This document shows positions 44,454 through 53,511 of a DNA stretch of 64,000 nucleotides, piece after piece. Location of the stretch: positions 62,001-126,000 of the forward strand of contig NZ_JARXXA010000004.1 in NCBI RefSeq assembly GCF_029892785.1, read 5' to 3'. The position numbers and the translations under genes were made by a program. Numbering within the stretch: position 1 is the first letter of the stretch; every line of letters starts with the position of its first letter. The notes beneath the pieces are model-generated. The model was not told the DNA's origin. It saw only the letters and a program-made list of their open reading frames with translations, and made no database searches. This DNA is from Parabacteroides sp. PH5-46 (GTDB lineage Bacteria > Bacteroidota > Bacteroidia > Bacteroidales > Tannerellaceae).

Positions 44454-45434
44454 CTATTTAACAACCCAGCGTGGGTCGTGTACGTGTGTATTGGGCTGTT
44501 TATAATACATATCGCTTTCCAGCGGTATCTGTATTTTGTATGTCTTGCCCAAAGTGTTTAGTTTTCTATCTCTTAACCAAGGGTTGAAGCGTTTGATATC
44601 GGCATAGCTCACACCTTGTTCTTTGGCAAATGCTGCCAGGTCTATAATGTCTTTGGATACCGCAACTTCTCTTGTTCTGATAGGTTTGTACAGGTCTTTA
44701 GCATGTAATACGAAACCATATTTGTATGGATTTTCAAATACCTGCTTAATGGCCATGATCCGGTAAGGGTAGCGGGTGGTTTCCTGAACAAGATACAAGT
44801 CAAAAGTGCTTTCAGCCTGCTGTTTAGTCAATTCTCCGGTAATGCGTCCCATTCCGGCATTGTAAGAGGCGGCTACATTAAACCAGTCGCCATACTTGGC
44901 ATATGCGGCTTTCAGGTATTTGCAGGCGGCGACAGTAGACTTGGCTACGTCGCAGCGTTCGTCTACGGTTGGAGTTACGGTTAAACCATGCTCTTTACCT
45001 GTACTTTCCAGGAATTGCCAGGTACCTACTGCCCGTGCGGGAGAAGAAACACGTGGATCCAGGTGGCTTTCTATTACTGCCAGATACTTGAAGTCGTCAG
45101 GTATACCATTCGCTTTCAGAATCGGTTCTATAATAGGGAACACATAGTTAGCTCGTTTAATCATCAACATTGTAGTCGAATGAAAATAGGTGAAACTACT
45201 TATTTCGCGATCAAAACCTTCATGCATATCATAGCGCGTGATGTCTACATCCTTACCGAAAAGCCGCACCGATGAAGGCACTTCCGGCGAGGTAGTTATA
45301 GATGAAACCAGAGGGCGTTCTTCTTTTACTTTTTCAGCATCATTCGAACTGATAGCAATACAGGCTGTCAGGCAGATCGCTCCGGCGATTGCCAGACTAA
45401 ATATCTTTTTATTCAATAATTTGGTCTTGTACAT
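44454..45434 (-). CDS. Lytic transglycosylase (SLT domain) lipoprotein
   Basis: 326 aa. N-terminal signal with LTAC (Cys25). SLT/MltD-like domain at about residues 95-260, with catalytic Glu122 in YLAVIESHLDPRVSSPARAVGTWQF, then VDERCDVAKSTVAACKYLKAAY and VAASYNAGMGRI. Cleaves peptidoglycan glycan strands with 1,6-anhydro ring formation. The C-terminal part (SYADIKRFNPWLRDRKL ... TYKIQIP) looks like a LysM-type module. Its start overlaps the end of the CHU_C protein gene by 26 bp; 10 bp separate it from the LOG gene. Confidence 0.9.
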   Translation of the reverse strand: MYKTKLLNKKIFSLAIAGAICLTACIAISSNDAEKVKEERPLVSSITTSPEVPSSVRLFGKDVDITRYDMHEGFDREISSFTYFHSTTMLMIKRANYVFPIIEPILKANGIPDDFKYLAVIESHLDPRVSSPARAVGTWQFLESTGKEHGLTVTPTVDERCDVAKSTVAACKYLKAAYAKYGDWFNVAASYNAGMGRITGELTKQQAESTFDLYLVQETTRYPYRIMAIKQVFENPYKYGFVLHAKDLYKPIRTREVAVSKDIIDLAAFAKEQGVSYADIKRFNPWLRDRKLNTLGKTYKIQIPLESDMYYKQPNTHVHDPRWVVK

Positions 45435-46743
45435 TTTTTGCTCTTAATATATTAATACTTCCTTTTCTCTTATATGACTTTCCGTCTGAACCTTTGGCTT
45501 CTATAACATAAAAATAAACGCCGGGTGCCACATATTTCCCACCTTTTTTACCGTCCCAGCCTTTGTTAGGATCTGTCCAGTAGAACAGTTCAACTCCCCA
45601 GCGGTTGAATATCCAGGCTTTAAAACTGACGATGGATTTATAAGCTACCCTGAATTCATCGTTTACCCCCGGCGATGTGCCCGGCGAGAATACATTGGGT
45701 ATTTCCAGAAATGAGTCGCCTACATCAATCGTCAGGGAATCTGTTTTTATACAGCCTCCCAATTGGTTGTTCACTTCGCAATATACGGTGTATTTTCCCG
45801 CTTCGCGGAAGGTATATGTTACCAGATCCGAGTTCATATCTATCAGAACATTCGTGGGCGACTCTTGGTTGTAAATCATGAGCCGGTATCTGGAGGCTGT
45901 AGGGGTGTTTGCGTGTATATTAAACTGGATTTCTACAGGTGCTGAGAGTCCCTCGTCACTTCCAGATACCCTGTTTTGCCCGTCGACGGAGTAAACCATA
46001 GAGTCAAGATGAACTTCTATCGCCTGCGCCTGGTATGGATCGGTATATATCGTTTTTTCGACATTAAAGTGCCGGGAAAAAAGATCCCCTTTCAGTTGTA
46101 TATCCGTATCACATAAAGGAGGTTCAAGCGAGCGGTAGAAGGGTGTTTTTTTTACGGATTGGGTGATGGTTTCCGTACGGAAAGACTTATTTTCCTCATC
46201 CCATTTCAAGGTATTATATATGATCTCAAACGTACGTTCCAGTTCCAGCTCTGTTCCGCCTGGTATCCGGTAAGTCAGTTTCGGCATGGTAGCTGTTCCC
46301 TGCAAGCGTATTTCAAAGCATGGATCGTCATCCGGTACTATCTGCAGATTCTGAACATCAAAAGCATAGCGGCTATAATCGATGATCCAGACAAAGTTAT
46401 TGCTGCCGACAGCTTCTTTTTCCTGTACAAAATAGCCATAACCTTCCTCTATATCACGGATGAAAGATGTTGTTCCTTCCTGTGTGGAGGGGACGGGTTC
46501 TTTGTCTAGCGCCCGGTTTTTATACCGGTACCACTGGTGAGAAGAGGAAGCAGAAGTGTATCGGATTTCAAGATTGTTCATTCCATATACCAGATATACC
46601 TTTAGGTGATTGGAGGTATCATCCTGGGCAAGTAAGGGTGTACCGCTACCTCCTGTTACAGTGTATTGTGCATGGGCAAGCCATACAAAAAGCAACAGAA
46701 CACATACGTTAATCATCCTTTTCAGAACCCTTTTTTGCATCAT
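45409..46743 (-). CDS. Secreted protein with type-B T9SS (gliding/CHU_C) C-terminal domain
   Basis: 444 aa. A signal peptide follows a basic start (VCVLLLFVWLAHAQ). The middle holds Ig-like strands (DLVTYTFREAGKYTVYCEVNNQLGGCIKTDSLTIDVGD in parts, PKD-type). Residues about 360-435 are the gliding-motility C-terminal domain: EIPNVFSPGTSPGVNDEFRV, FKAWIFNRWGVELFYWTDPNKGWDGKKGGKYVAPGVYFYVIEAKGSDG in segments. Such type-B signals send proteins through type IX secretion. ATGs at 46743 and 46740 are both possible starts. Divergent from the LysM gene. Confidence 0.9.
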   Translation of the reverse strand: MMQKRVLKRMINVCVLLLFVWLAHAQYTVTGGSGTPLLAQDDTSNHLKVYLVYGMNNLEIRYTSASSSHQWYRYKNRALDKEPVPSTQEGTTSFIRDIEEGYGYFVQEKEAVGSNNFVWIIDYSRYAFDVQNLQIVPDDDPCFEIRLQGTATMPKLTYRIPGGTELELERTFEIIYNTLKWDEENKSFRTETITQSVKKTPFYRSLEPPLCDTDIQLKGDLFSRHFNVEKTIYTDPYQAQAIEVHLDSMVYSVDGQNRVSGSDEGLSAPVEIQFNIHANTPTASRYRLMIYNQESPTNVLIDMNSDLVTYTFREAGKYTVYCEVNNQLGGCIKTDSLTIDVGDSFLEIPNVFSPGTSPGVNDEFRVAYKSIVSFKAWIFNRWGVELFYWTDPNKGWDGKKGGKYVAPGVYFYVIEAKGSDGKSYKRKGSINILRAKNVQDQIIE

Positions 46744-46793
46744 ATTATTACCTTAATTAGCTTTCAAAATTAGTATTTTATGTCGACATACAC

Positions 46794-46801
46794 TATCTTT
46801 G
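46794..46801 (+). promoter_or_regulatory. -7 promoter box of the LysM gene (TATCTTTG)
   Basis: TATCTTTG, 22 bp before the ATG at 46824, in the 80-bp divergent region. Confidence 0.6.
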
Positions 46802-46823
46802 CCGCAAATAATCAGATCAACAG

Positions 46824-48587
46824 ATGAACAAAATACTGACTTGTATACTGACTATCTTATTGACTATAACTACTAACGCTCAGGATAGTAATATATTTTA
46901 TCATATAATAGAGCGAGGGCAAACCGTTTATTCAATAGCCATTATGTATGGGGTAGGAGTGGAAGATATCTACCGCCTGAATCCGGAAACCCGCGAAGTA
47001 ATCAAAGCCGGCGATAAGCTGAGGATCCCCCAGATAGATGCTGCTACTACTGTAACGGCTGCTCAGGAAGACCGCGATTATGTATACCATACCATCCAGC
47101 CCAAAGAAACACTTTATTCCTTGTCTATTCGCTATGAGATACCGGCCGAGAAAATAATACAGGCGAACCCCGGGCTCTCAGTGGCAACTTTTCAGATAGG
47201 GAAAAATATCCGTATACCATCCGTTGAAGTGGAAGATTTGCCGAAAACGGAGATCCAGACAGTTGTAAAGGATATAGAGTATAAGGTCGAAAAGAAAGAA
47301 ACGATGTACCGCCTTACCCGTAAATTTAACATTACGGCTGAGGAGTTGATAGAGAAAAATCCCCAATTGGCCAAAGGGGTAAAAGCCGGTATGATTATCA
47401 AAATCCCCGTACGGACAGAAGAATCTGTTACCGAAAAGATACAGGTACCCAAAGAGAAAGATGTGAATGCCTTATTGACTACCTCTTCGAAAGCGAAGAA
47501 AGTAGATAAAGTAAAGGTGGCACTCTTATTGCCGTTTATGACGGATGAATATGTGCACTCTTCAAATACAATGCGCTTTATAGAATATTATGAGGGCTTG
47601 TTGCTGGCGGTTGATAGCTTGAAAAATGCAGGAATATCCTTTGAGTTGGTTGTCCGGGATACAGGCAAAGGAACCCAAAAACTGAAACAGGTATTGCAGG
47701 AAGAAAAACTCAAAAACGTGCACCTGATCATCGGAGCGCTGGAAAGCGACCAGATATCCCTGATTGCCGAATTTGCCGAAAAGAATAAAATCAAGCATAT
47801 TATTCCGTTTACCTCCAAGAATGATGATGTACTGAATAATTATTATGTGTATCAGGTTAATACCCCGCATTCTTATTTGTATGCCAAGGCTTCGCAGGCT
47901 GCTTATGGTATGTTCTATGACTATAATATCGTTTTTGTCGATACCTATGACACAGACGATAAGGCCGAGTTTGTGAAGCAATTTAAGCTGGAACTGACAC
48001 AGAAAAATATCCCTTTTAAAGATCTTGTTTTCCGGGCGGAAAGTTTCACAAACGATATTCATTCTTTGTTGGTTACAGATAAGCGAAATGTGGTGATTCC
48101 TATCTCAAGCTCTGTGGATGCCTTGAATAAGATTCGTACTCCGCTTCGCATGGTGGTTGAGGCAAATCCTCAGTATATGCTGAATTTGTTTGGTTATCCT
48201 ACCTGGCAGACCTATGTGCGTGATTGCCTGGACGATTTCTTTGTGTTGGACACCTATATTTATACAAACTTCTATGCTGATAACATGGCTAATAATGTCT
48301 CTCGTTTTAATTCAAAATACAAGTCATGGTTTAGCAAAGAATTGATCAACTCATTCCCCAAATATGGTATTTTAGGTTTTGATACGGGGATGTACTTCTT
48401 TGAAGCGATCAATAAATACGGACTGGATTTTGAGAAGAACCTGAATAAGATCAAATACAAAGGGATTCAGACCCAGTTTGATTTTGAACGGGTTAATAAC
48501 TGGGGGGGCTTTATCAATACCAACCTGTTTATTGTTCATTATAACAAAAAAGACTACTCAATAGTACGTCATGAAATAAAGAAATGA
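46824..48587 (+). CDS. LysM protein with periplasmic-binding (ABC substrate-type) domain
   Basis: 587 aa. Signal peptide (LTCILTILLTITTNAQ). Three LysM repeats: about residues 25-70 (HIIERGQTVYSIAIMYGV), 88-133 (HTIQPKETLYSLSIRYEI) and 150-195 (YKVEKKETMYRLTRKFNI). They bind peptidoglycan. Residues 230-585 resemble a type-1 periplasmic-binding fold (VKVALLLPFMTDEY, VHLIIGALESDQISLIAEFAEKNKIKHIIPFTSKND in parts), as in LpoA-like or amino-acid-binding proteins. The pair with the PorT-like gene, which overlaps by 4 bp, suggests an envelope-biogenesis role. Confidence 0.85.
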   Translation: MNKILTCILTILLTITTNAQDSNIFYHIIERGQTVYSIAIMYGVGVEDIYRLNPETREVIKAGDKLRIPQIDAATTVTAAQEDRDYVYHTIQPKETLYSLSIRYEIPAEKIIQANPGLSVATFQIGKNIRIPSVEVEDLPKTEIQTVVKDIEYKVEKKETMYRLTRKFNITAEELIEKNPQLAKGVKAGMIIKIPVRTEESVTEKIQVPKEKDVNALLTTSSKAKKVDKVKVALLLPFMTDEYVHSSNTMRFIEYYEGLLLAVDSLKNAGISFELVVRDTGKGTQKLKQVLQEEKLKNVHLIIGALESDQISLIAEFAEKNKIKHIIPFTSKNDDVLNNYYVYQVNTPHSYLYAKASQAAYGMFYDYNIVFVDTYDTDDKAEFVKQFKLELTQKNIPFKDLVFRAESFTNDIHSLLVTDKRNVVIPISSSVDALNKIRTPLRMVVEANPQYMLNLFGYPTWQTYVRDCLDDFFVLDTYIYTNFYADNMANNVSRFNSKYKSWFSKELINSFPKYGILGFDTGMYFFEAINKYGLDFEKNLNKIKYKGIQTQFDFERVNNWGGFINTNLFIVHYNKKDYSIVRHEIKK

Positions 48588-49258
48588 TCAAGCGATTCTT
48601 CATTATATTACTCATACTCCCGGCCTGTATCCTGGTACATGGGCAAAACGCGTTTAAGAGGGAATTATCTATCGGTCCTTCTTTTGGTATGGGAGTTTCC
48701 TCCGTTACGTTCTCTCCCAAGGTGCAAACCAATCAGATGCTGGGAAGTCATTTCGGTATTACCGGACGCTGGATTACGGAGAATCATCTGGGGTTGATCC
48801 TCGAGCTAAATTACTCTCAGGAAGGTTGGGATGAAAAGTTTGATGATCCGGCCTATGAATACTCAAGAAGGATAAACTACATCAATATCCCTTTCCTTAC
48901 TCACATTTATTTTGGGAGCAAGCGCGTACGCTTTGTTTTTAATGTAGGTCCTCAAGTGGGTTATGCCGTCAGCGAAAGTACGACGGAAAATGTAAGTGGT
49001 TTGGACTTTTTACCGGGTCCCAACTCAAGTACATACACTACAGCTCAGCGTTCTATCTCTGTTGAAAAGAAGTTCAGCTGGGGGATTTGCGGAGGCCCCG
49101 GATTGGAATTCCGGACAGGAATCGGTAGTTTTATGCTCGAAGGGCGTTATTATTACGGACTGGGTGACATCTTCAATAGCCGCAAGTCCGATCATTTTTC
49201 CAAGTCTTCCACTCAGGTAATGCTTGGTAAATTAACCTATCTGATTCCTATAAAATAA
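48584..49258 (+). CDS. porT: PorT-family outer-membrane beta-barrel protein
   Basis: 224 aa. Signal peptide ending VHGQ, then an eight-strand OMP_b-brl_2-type barrel: SIGPSFGMGVSSVTF, LGLILELNYSQEGWDEKF, NYINIPFLTHIYFG, RFVFNVGPQVGYAV, WGICGGPGLEFRTG and FMLEGRYYYGLGDIF. These blocks match PorT, a type IX secretion component of Porphyromonas gingivalis, and related PorT-family barrels. Orthology to true PorT is not proved, but the CHU_C-domain gene nearby supports a T9SS context. Confidence 0.7.
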   Translation: MIKRFFIILLILPACILVHGQNAFKRELSIGPSFGMGVSSVTFSPKVQTNQMLGSHFGITGRWITENHLGLILELNYSQEGWDEKFDDPAYEYSRRINYINIPFLTHIYFGSKRVRFVFNVGPQVGYAVSESTTENVSGLDFLPGPNSSTYTTAQRSISVEKKFSWGICGGPGLEFRTGIGSFMLEGRYYYGLGDIFNSRKSDHFSKSSTQVMLGKLTYLIPIK

Positions 49259-49282
49259 GTTTAAGATTCAACATTATCTTAG

Positions 49283-49744
49283 TTATCTTAGCCTGTCGAG
49301 GGAGCGTACCAGCATTTCGTCTGCTCCGATGTTGCGTATGGCCAGATAATTAAGAATCAGGTTGATAATGGGGAATGCCAGGGCTATTTTTACATTTACA
49401 GACAAATCACCCAATTGCTGTTTCATAATAAAGATCAGATAGGCAAAAAATCCGTAGAATCCCAGCATTAAGATGGCATTGAAAATGCAAACCCGTATCT
49501 GAAGCATTCTTTTCTTGTAAAGGAAAATGGTAAGAAGCGCCAGAACGGCTATCAGAGCAGTTAATACAAACAATCCCCAGGTAGGGTAAACCAATTCGCT
49601 CTCAGTTCCCATCAGATTAACTCCGAAAACATCAAAGGAATAAAACTTCTCGCCGGTCTGTAAAACAGCCAGCGGCATAAATAACATGATAACTGTTAAT
49701 ACTGTAATGATAAGTAGATAAACTGTTTGTATTCTTTGCAACAT
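49283..49744 (-). CDS. DUF4293 membrane protein
   Basis: 153 aa. Begins MLQRIQTVYLLIITVLTVIML, diagnostic of DUF4293, with four membrane spans (residues 7-27, 57-79, 87-110, 118-138) and a short basic C-terminal tail. Function unknown; in Bacteroidales it is usually beside rpoZ and bamD, as here. Confidence 0.9.
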   Translation of the reverse strand: MLQRIQTVYLLIITVLTVIMLFMPLAVLQTGEKFYSFDVFGVNLMGTESELVYPTWGLFVLTALIAVLALLTIFLYKKRMLQIRVCIFNAILMLGFYGFFAYLIFIMKQQLGDLSVNVKIALAFPIINLILNYLAIRNIGADEMLVRSLDRLR

Positions 49745-49753
49745 AGTTATAAT

Positions 49754-49828
49754 AAGTGAGAGGTGAAAAGTGAGAAACGAAAGGTGAAAAATTCTATACT
49801 TTTCACCTTTCGTTTCTCACCTCTTACC
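49754..49828. repeat. Long inverted repeat between DUF4293 and rpoZ
   Basis: GAGAAACGAAAGGTGAAAA (49772-49790) is the exact complement of 49800-49818 (19 bp, 9-nt loop); weaker pairing extends outward (GTGAGAGGTG / CACCTCTTAC). A hairpin of this type, built of GTGA/GGTGA blocks, is typical of small repeat sequences in Bacteroidetes. It may terminate rpoZ transcription or stabilise the RNA end. Confidence 0.8.
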
Positions 49829-49833
49829 TGAAT

Positions 49834-50166
49834 TTAAAATACGTTTTTGTCTTTAGCTGGGTTTTTGTAATACACTTTGCCTTCTTCGTATTCCTGAGCG
49901 GCAATCAGTGTAGCTTTGGGGAGTTTTTCGTAATAACGAGAAATCTCTATTTGTTCTCTGTTTTCAAATACTTCCTCCAGATTATCATTGTAAGATGCAA
50001 ACTCCTGAAGTTTCTTTTCCAGATCCTGTTTCATTTCCACGGCAATCTGATTCGATCTTCTTGCTATAATCATGGTTGTTTCGTAAACATTACCTGTGTC
50101 GACAGACAACTTCATCATGTCGCGTGTTACTGTATTCGACGGAGCATTCGATTTTCTATAATCCAT
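49834..50166 (-). CDS. rpoZ: RNA polymerase omega subunit (Bacteroidetes type)
   Basis: 110 aa. Starts MDYRKSNAPSNTVTRDMMKLSVDTGNVYETTMIIARRSNQIAVEMKQDLEKKL, read in pieces: VYETTMIIARRSNQI is the omega motif that binds the C-terminal tail of beta-prime. The long charged middle (FASYNDNLEEVFENREQ) is typical for Bacteroidetes omega. It lies between bamD and DUF4293 on the same strand, an arrangement common in this order. Confidence 0.88.
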   Translation of the reverse strand: MDYRKSNAPSNTVTRDMMKLSVDTGNVYETTMIIARRSNQIAVEMKQDLEKKLQEFASYNDNLEEVFENREQIEISRYYEKLPKATLIAAQEYEEGKVYYKNPAKDKNVF

Positions 50167-50195
50167 ATTTTATTTTAAATTGATGAAACTTTTTA

Positions 50196-51002
50196 TTAAT
50201 AAGTATCTGTAATTCGTTTACTTGCGTATTCGTAATACCGTTGGGCCTGTTTGATATACTTTCCTTCCGGGTATTCATTTATGTAATTGTAATACTCATC
50301 CACTACGTCGCGGTAGCGTCCTTGTAATTTTTCTTCCACACTTACCTGTGCCAGTTCGTATTTAGATTGAAGCATCAGGTAAATCAATTCTTCCCTGTAT
50401 TTGGAGAATGGGTAATTTTTCAATGCGTTTTGTGCTGTAATTACGCATGATAAATAATTGTTCCCCATATAGGTTCCCAAATTGAAATACAGGCGAGTGG
50501 CCAATAGTTCTTTATATGCCAGCTTTTCCTGTAATTCGAACATAATGTTCTGTGCTTCAGACGAACGTTCCGACTGGGGATAATACTCCAGATACAACTG
50601 TAATTGGTTGATGGCGTCATACGTTTGTGTCTGGTCTAAGCGGGCATCGGGCGAATCCAGGTACAATCCGTAGCCGGAATAGAAACGTGCCAACTCTACA
50701 TACTCCCCTTTGGGATATGTATCATAATATGTTTTGAAATACTGGGAAGCCGTTTGATAATCTTTTTGCCCGTAATAACTCTGAGCCAGCAGATATAGCG
50801 ACTCTTCGGCATTAGCAGTTCCTTTAAAGATCGTAACCAATTCCTCAAGTAAAGTAGCAGATTTGGTGTATTGTTTAGCATTGAAATATTTCTTGGCGTA
50901 GGAATATTTCAGTTCGTAATCTGTACTTTTCAATATCTTATTATACTCTCCACAAGAGGCAAATAAGATTGTCATCATCAATAAAAATACAACCTTTTTC
51001 AT
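50196..51002 (-). CDS. bamD: Outer-membrane assembly lipoprotein BamD
   Basis: 268 aa from ATG 51002 (MKKVVFLLMMTILFASCGEYNK), the start that gives a clean lipoprotein signal. Tetratricopeptide repeats (EYNKILKSTDYELKYSYAKKYF, SATLLEELVTIFKGTANAEESLYLLAQSYYGQKDYQTASQYFKTYYDTYP in parts) as in YfiO/BamD. It is part of the beta-barrel assembly complex at the inner leaflet of the outer membrane. Co-directional with rpoZ and DUF4293. Confidence 0.93.
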   Translation of the reverse strand: MKKVVFLLMMTILFASCGEYNKILKSTDYELKYSYAKKYFNAKQYTKSATLLEELVTIFKGTANAEESLYLLAQSYYGQKDYQTASQYFKTYYDTYPKGEYVELARFYSGYGLYLDSPDARLDQTQTYDAINQLQLYLEYYPQSERSSEAQNIMFELQEKLAYKELLATRLYFNLGTYMGNNYLSCVITAQNALKNYPFSKYREELIYLMLQSKYELAQVSVEEKLQGRYRDVVDEYYNYINEYPEGKYIKQAQRYYEYASKRITDTY

Positions 51003-51068
51003 GTACATGCATTTAGCCGGCAAAGTTAATGCATCCTTGTCAATAAATAAAGCATAAAACGTTAATAA

Positions 51069-51494
51069 TTATAACTTATAGAGATCGCTGGCGGCAATCA
51101 GGGTCAATTTATTGTCGTGCAATACCTCTACAGTCTTCTCTACATTGTCCGGACGTATGATTACATGGGCCGAGTCTCCCTGAGAGAAAGCGTACATGTA
51201 TTCTACGAAAATGCCGGCATTGGTGATGATATCCATGGCTTTTCCCAGGGAACCGGGCTGGTTGGGACAATACAGGCATACCACATCGGTTACACTTACG
51301 GCATATAGCTTGTCGCGCAGTACCTGGATGGCCTTGTCGGTATCAGACACGATGAGGCGCAGGATGCCGAAGTCCGAATTTTCTGAAACGGTGAAAGCCG
51401 ACATGTTGATGTTGGCTTCACCTAATATTTTTGCTACTTCTGTAAAACGCCCTCTCTTATTTTCAAGAAAGATGGATAATTGTTTGATCAGCAT
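51069..51494 (-). CDS. ACT-domain protein
   Basis: 141 aa. Two ACT domains: residues 1-68 (IKQLSIFLENKRGRFTEVAKILGEANINMSAF in parts) and 69-141 (VVCLYCPNQPGSLGKAMDIITNAGIFVEYMYAF). ACT pairs bind amino acids and control enzymes. Placed 18 bp after paaK, as in many Bacteroidales, suggesting control or sensing for that ligase's aromatic substrate. Confidence 0.9.
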   Translation of the reverse strand: MLIKQLSIFLENKRGRFTEVAKILGEANINMSAFTVSENSDFGILRLIVSDTDKAIQVLRDKLYAVSVTDVVCLYCPNQPGSLGKAMDIITNAGIFVEYMYAFSQGDSAHVIIRPDNVEKTVEVLHDNKLTLIAASDLYKL

Positions 51495-51512
51495 CGTTTT
51501 GTCTTTAAAAAG

Positions 51513-52814
51513 TTAAACTAATTTGCGATTGTCTATCACATGTTTCGCTTTACCCATGCTGCGTTCGATGCTGCGGGGTTCCACGATCTTTATATCCGGC
51601 TGAATGCCGATTACATTTTGCATCCGGGATGCTATTTTCTTCTTCAGTGTCAGTATTTTATTCATTTCGTCGGTGTAGTATTCCGCACGCACTTCTACTT
51701 GTATCTGGAAGGTATCCGTATTGTTTACCCGGTCCACCACAATCAGGTAATGAGGCTCAAATTCAGGCATTTCGAGCAATACAGATTCCACCTGCGAAGG
51801 AAATACGTTTACTCCACGAATGATGAGCATATCGTCACTACGTCCCAGAATGCGATCCATGCGTACCGCTGTACGTCCGCAACAGCATGTGTCGTAGTGT
51901 AAGCTTGTCAGGTCGCGCGTACGGTAGCGAATCATCGGCATCCCTTCTTTGGTCAGGGTTGTAAATACCAGTTCGCCTTGTTCGCCCGGCTTTACAGGCT
52001 GTAAGGTTTCGGGGTTGATAATCTCCGGGAAGAAGTGGTCCTCCCACAGGTGCGTACCGTTCTGACACTCACATTCGCACCCTACCCCCGGGCCAATGAT
52101 TTCCGTAAGTCCGTAAATGTCGTATGCTTTAATGCCTAGCGACTCTTCTATCTCCTTACGCATATTCTCTGTCCAGGGTTCAGCTCCAAATATACCAATT
52201 TTTAGCTTAAATTCCTCACGCGGGATACTGGATTCTTTGATTGTTTCTCCTAAAAATAAGGCATACGAAGGTGTACAAGCCAGGGCTACAGCACCGAAAT
52301 CGTGCATCAGTTGGATCTGCTTTTGTGTATTGCCGCTACTCATGGGGATGACGGTTCCGCCGATGTTCTCTACCCCGTTGTGCAGGCCTAAACCTCCGGT
52401 AAACAGCCCGTAACCGTAAGACACCTGCACGGTATCATTTTTTGTTACACCGGCGGCATAGAGGCAACGGGATACGGTTTCGCTCCAGATAGAGAGGTCT
52501 TTACGGGTGTAGCCAACTACGATAGGCTTGCCTGTTGTGCCCGAAGAAGCGTGCAAGCGTACGATTTCCGACATGGGAACAGCCATCAGCCCGAAAGGGT
52601 AGTTGTCGCGCAAGTCTTGCTTAACGGTAAACGGAAGTTTGGCAATATCCTCTATAGAGTTGATATCATCAGGGGTAAGCCCCATTTCCTGCATTTTTTT
52701 ACGGTAAAAGGGAGTATTATGATACGTGTGCTCCACCACCCGCTTCAATCGTATACTCTGCAACTTCTGCATTTCCTCGCGGTTCATGCATTCGATTGTC
52801 TCGTTCCAAATCAT
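51513..52814 (-). CDS. paaK: Phenylacetate-CoA ligase
   Basis: 433 aa. AMP-dependent synthetase: the ATP loop LHASSGTTGKPIVVGYT, the AMP motif YDIYGLTEIIGPGVG, and CGRTAVRMDRILGRSDDMLIIRGVNVFPSQVE before the C-terminal swinging domain (IERSMGKAKHVIDNRKL). It forms aryl-acetyl-CoA from phenylacetate or related acids. In Bacteroidales the gene is linked to indolepyruvate/aromatic amino-acid breakdown by 2-oxoacid oxidoreductases; here only the ACT partner is adjacent. Confidence 0.93.
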   Translation of the reverse strand: MIWNETIECMNREEMQKLQSIRLKRVVEHTYHNTPFYRKKMQEMGLTPDDINSIEDIAKLPFTVKQDLRDNYPFGLMAVPMSEIVRLHASSGTTGKPIVVGYTRKDLSIWSETVSRCLYAAGVTKNDTVQVSYGYGLFTGGLGLHNGVENIGGTVIPMSSGNTQKQIQLMHDFGAVALACTPSYALFLGETIKESSIPREEFKLKIGIFGAEPWTENMRKEIEESLGIKAYDIYGLTEIIGPGVGCECECQNGTHLWEDHFFPEIINPETLQPVKPGEQGELVFTTLTKEGMPMIRYRTRDLTSLHYDTCCCGRTAVRMDRILGRSDDMLIIRGVNVFPSQVESVLLEMPEFEPHYLIVVDRVNNTDTFQIQVEVRAEYYTDEMNKILTLKKKIASRMQNVIGIQPDIKIVEPRSIERSMGKAKHVIDNRKLV

Positions 52815-52906
52815 AGCCTAATCAATAAGTTTGTTATAATTGGTCATTAAAAATCCGCACAAAGTAACAACTTTTTTTAAAAACCACCCCTTTTGCTTTC
52901 GAATAA

Positions 52907-53491
52907 TCACTTTTTGTATTGGTAGTGCCCGGTAATATTAAAACTGAACAGACAATCTTCAAGTACCTGTCCTGCACCTATGTTATGTACGATCAGGTAC
53001 CTTTTTCCGTCGGCTGATTTTTTATTAACAACCATTCCGATATGTGTCAATCCTCCGTCTAATACCCAGGTTACGATATCGCCGGGCACATAATCTGAAG
53101 GGTTTGAACTTATCTTTTTTGTGGTTCCGTGGCGATTGAAAAACGTCATCAGATTCGGTACGCGCCGATGGTCTATGTTTTTATCGGGACGAGTTAATCC
53201 CCAGTTTTTCGGATACTTACTGAAATTCGCTTTCATATCTTCATGTACCTCTTTTTGCAGATCTATACCCATTTTGCGGTATGCCCGTATTACTACATCG
53301 GTGCAAACCCCTTTATTTGCAGGAACATCGCCGTTAGGATAATCCAGTACAACGTAAGCCGGATCGTAACGAACGTATTGTTTTGTTAGTGTCAGGGTTG
53401 AGTCTGCAAGCCTTTCGTAGAAACGATTCTGAGCACTTACCGTATAGATGGAACAGCTCAATAAAAATAGGGGTAGTAGTTGTTTAATCAT
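52907..53491 (-). CDS. DUF1287 secreted protein
   Basis: 194 aa. Signal peptide (LPLFLLSCSIYTVSAQ), then the DUF1287 pattern: QYVRYDPAYVVLDYPNGDVPANKGVCTDVVIRAYRKMGIDLQ in parts, NIDHRRVPNLMTFFNRHG, DYVPGDIVTWVLDGGLTHIGMVV and LIVHNIGAG. A Cys (GVCTDV) and a His (THIG) fit an NlpC/P60-type papain fold, so a cell-wall peptidase-like role is likely but not shown. 20 bp after the dcu transporter gene. Confidence 0.88.
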   Translation of the reverse strand: MIKQLLPLFLLSCSIYTVSAQNRFYERLADSTLTLTKQYVRYDPAYVVLDYPNGDVPANKGVCTDVVIRAYRKMGIDLQKEVHEDMKANFSKYPKNWGLTRPDKNIDHRRVPNLMTFFNRHGTTKKISSNPSDYVPGDIVTWVLDGGLTHIGMVVNKKSADGKRYLIVHNIGAGQVLEDCLFSFNITGHYQYKK

Positions 53492-53511
53492 TTGTATAAC
53501 AGTATATTTAT

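Noticed and set aside
51540-51902. Plus-strand frames opposite paaK
   Set aside because: paaK is complete with all motifs; the frames have no recognisable domain.
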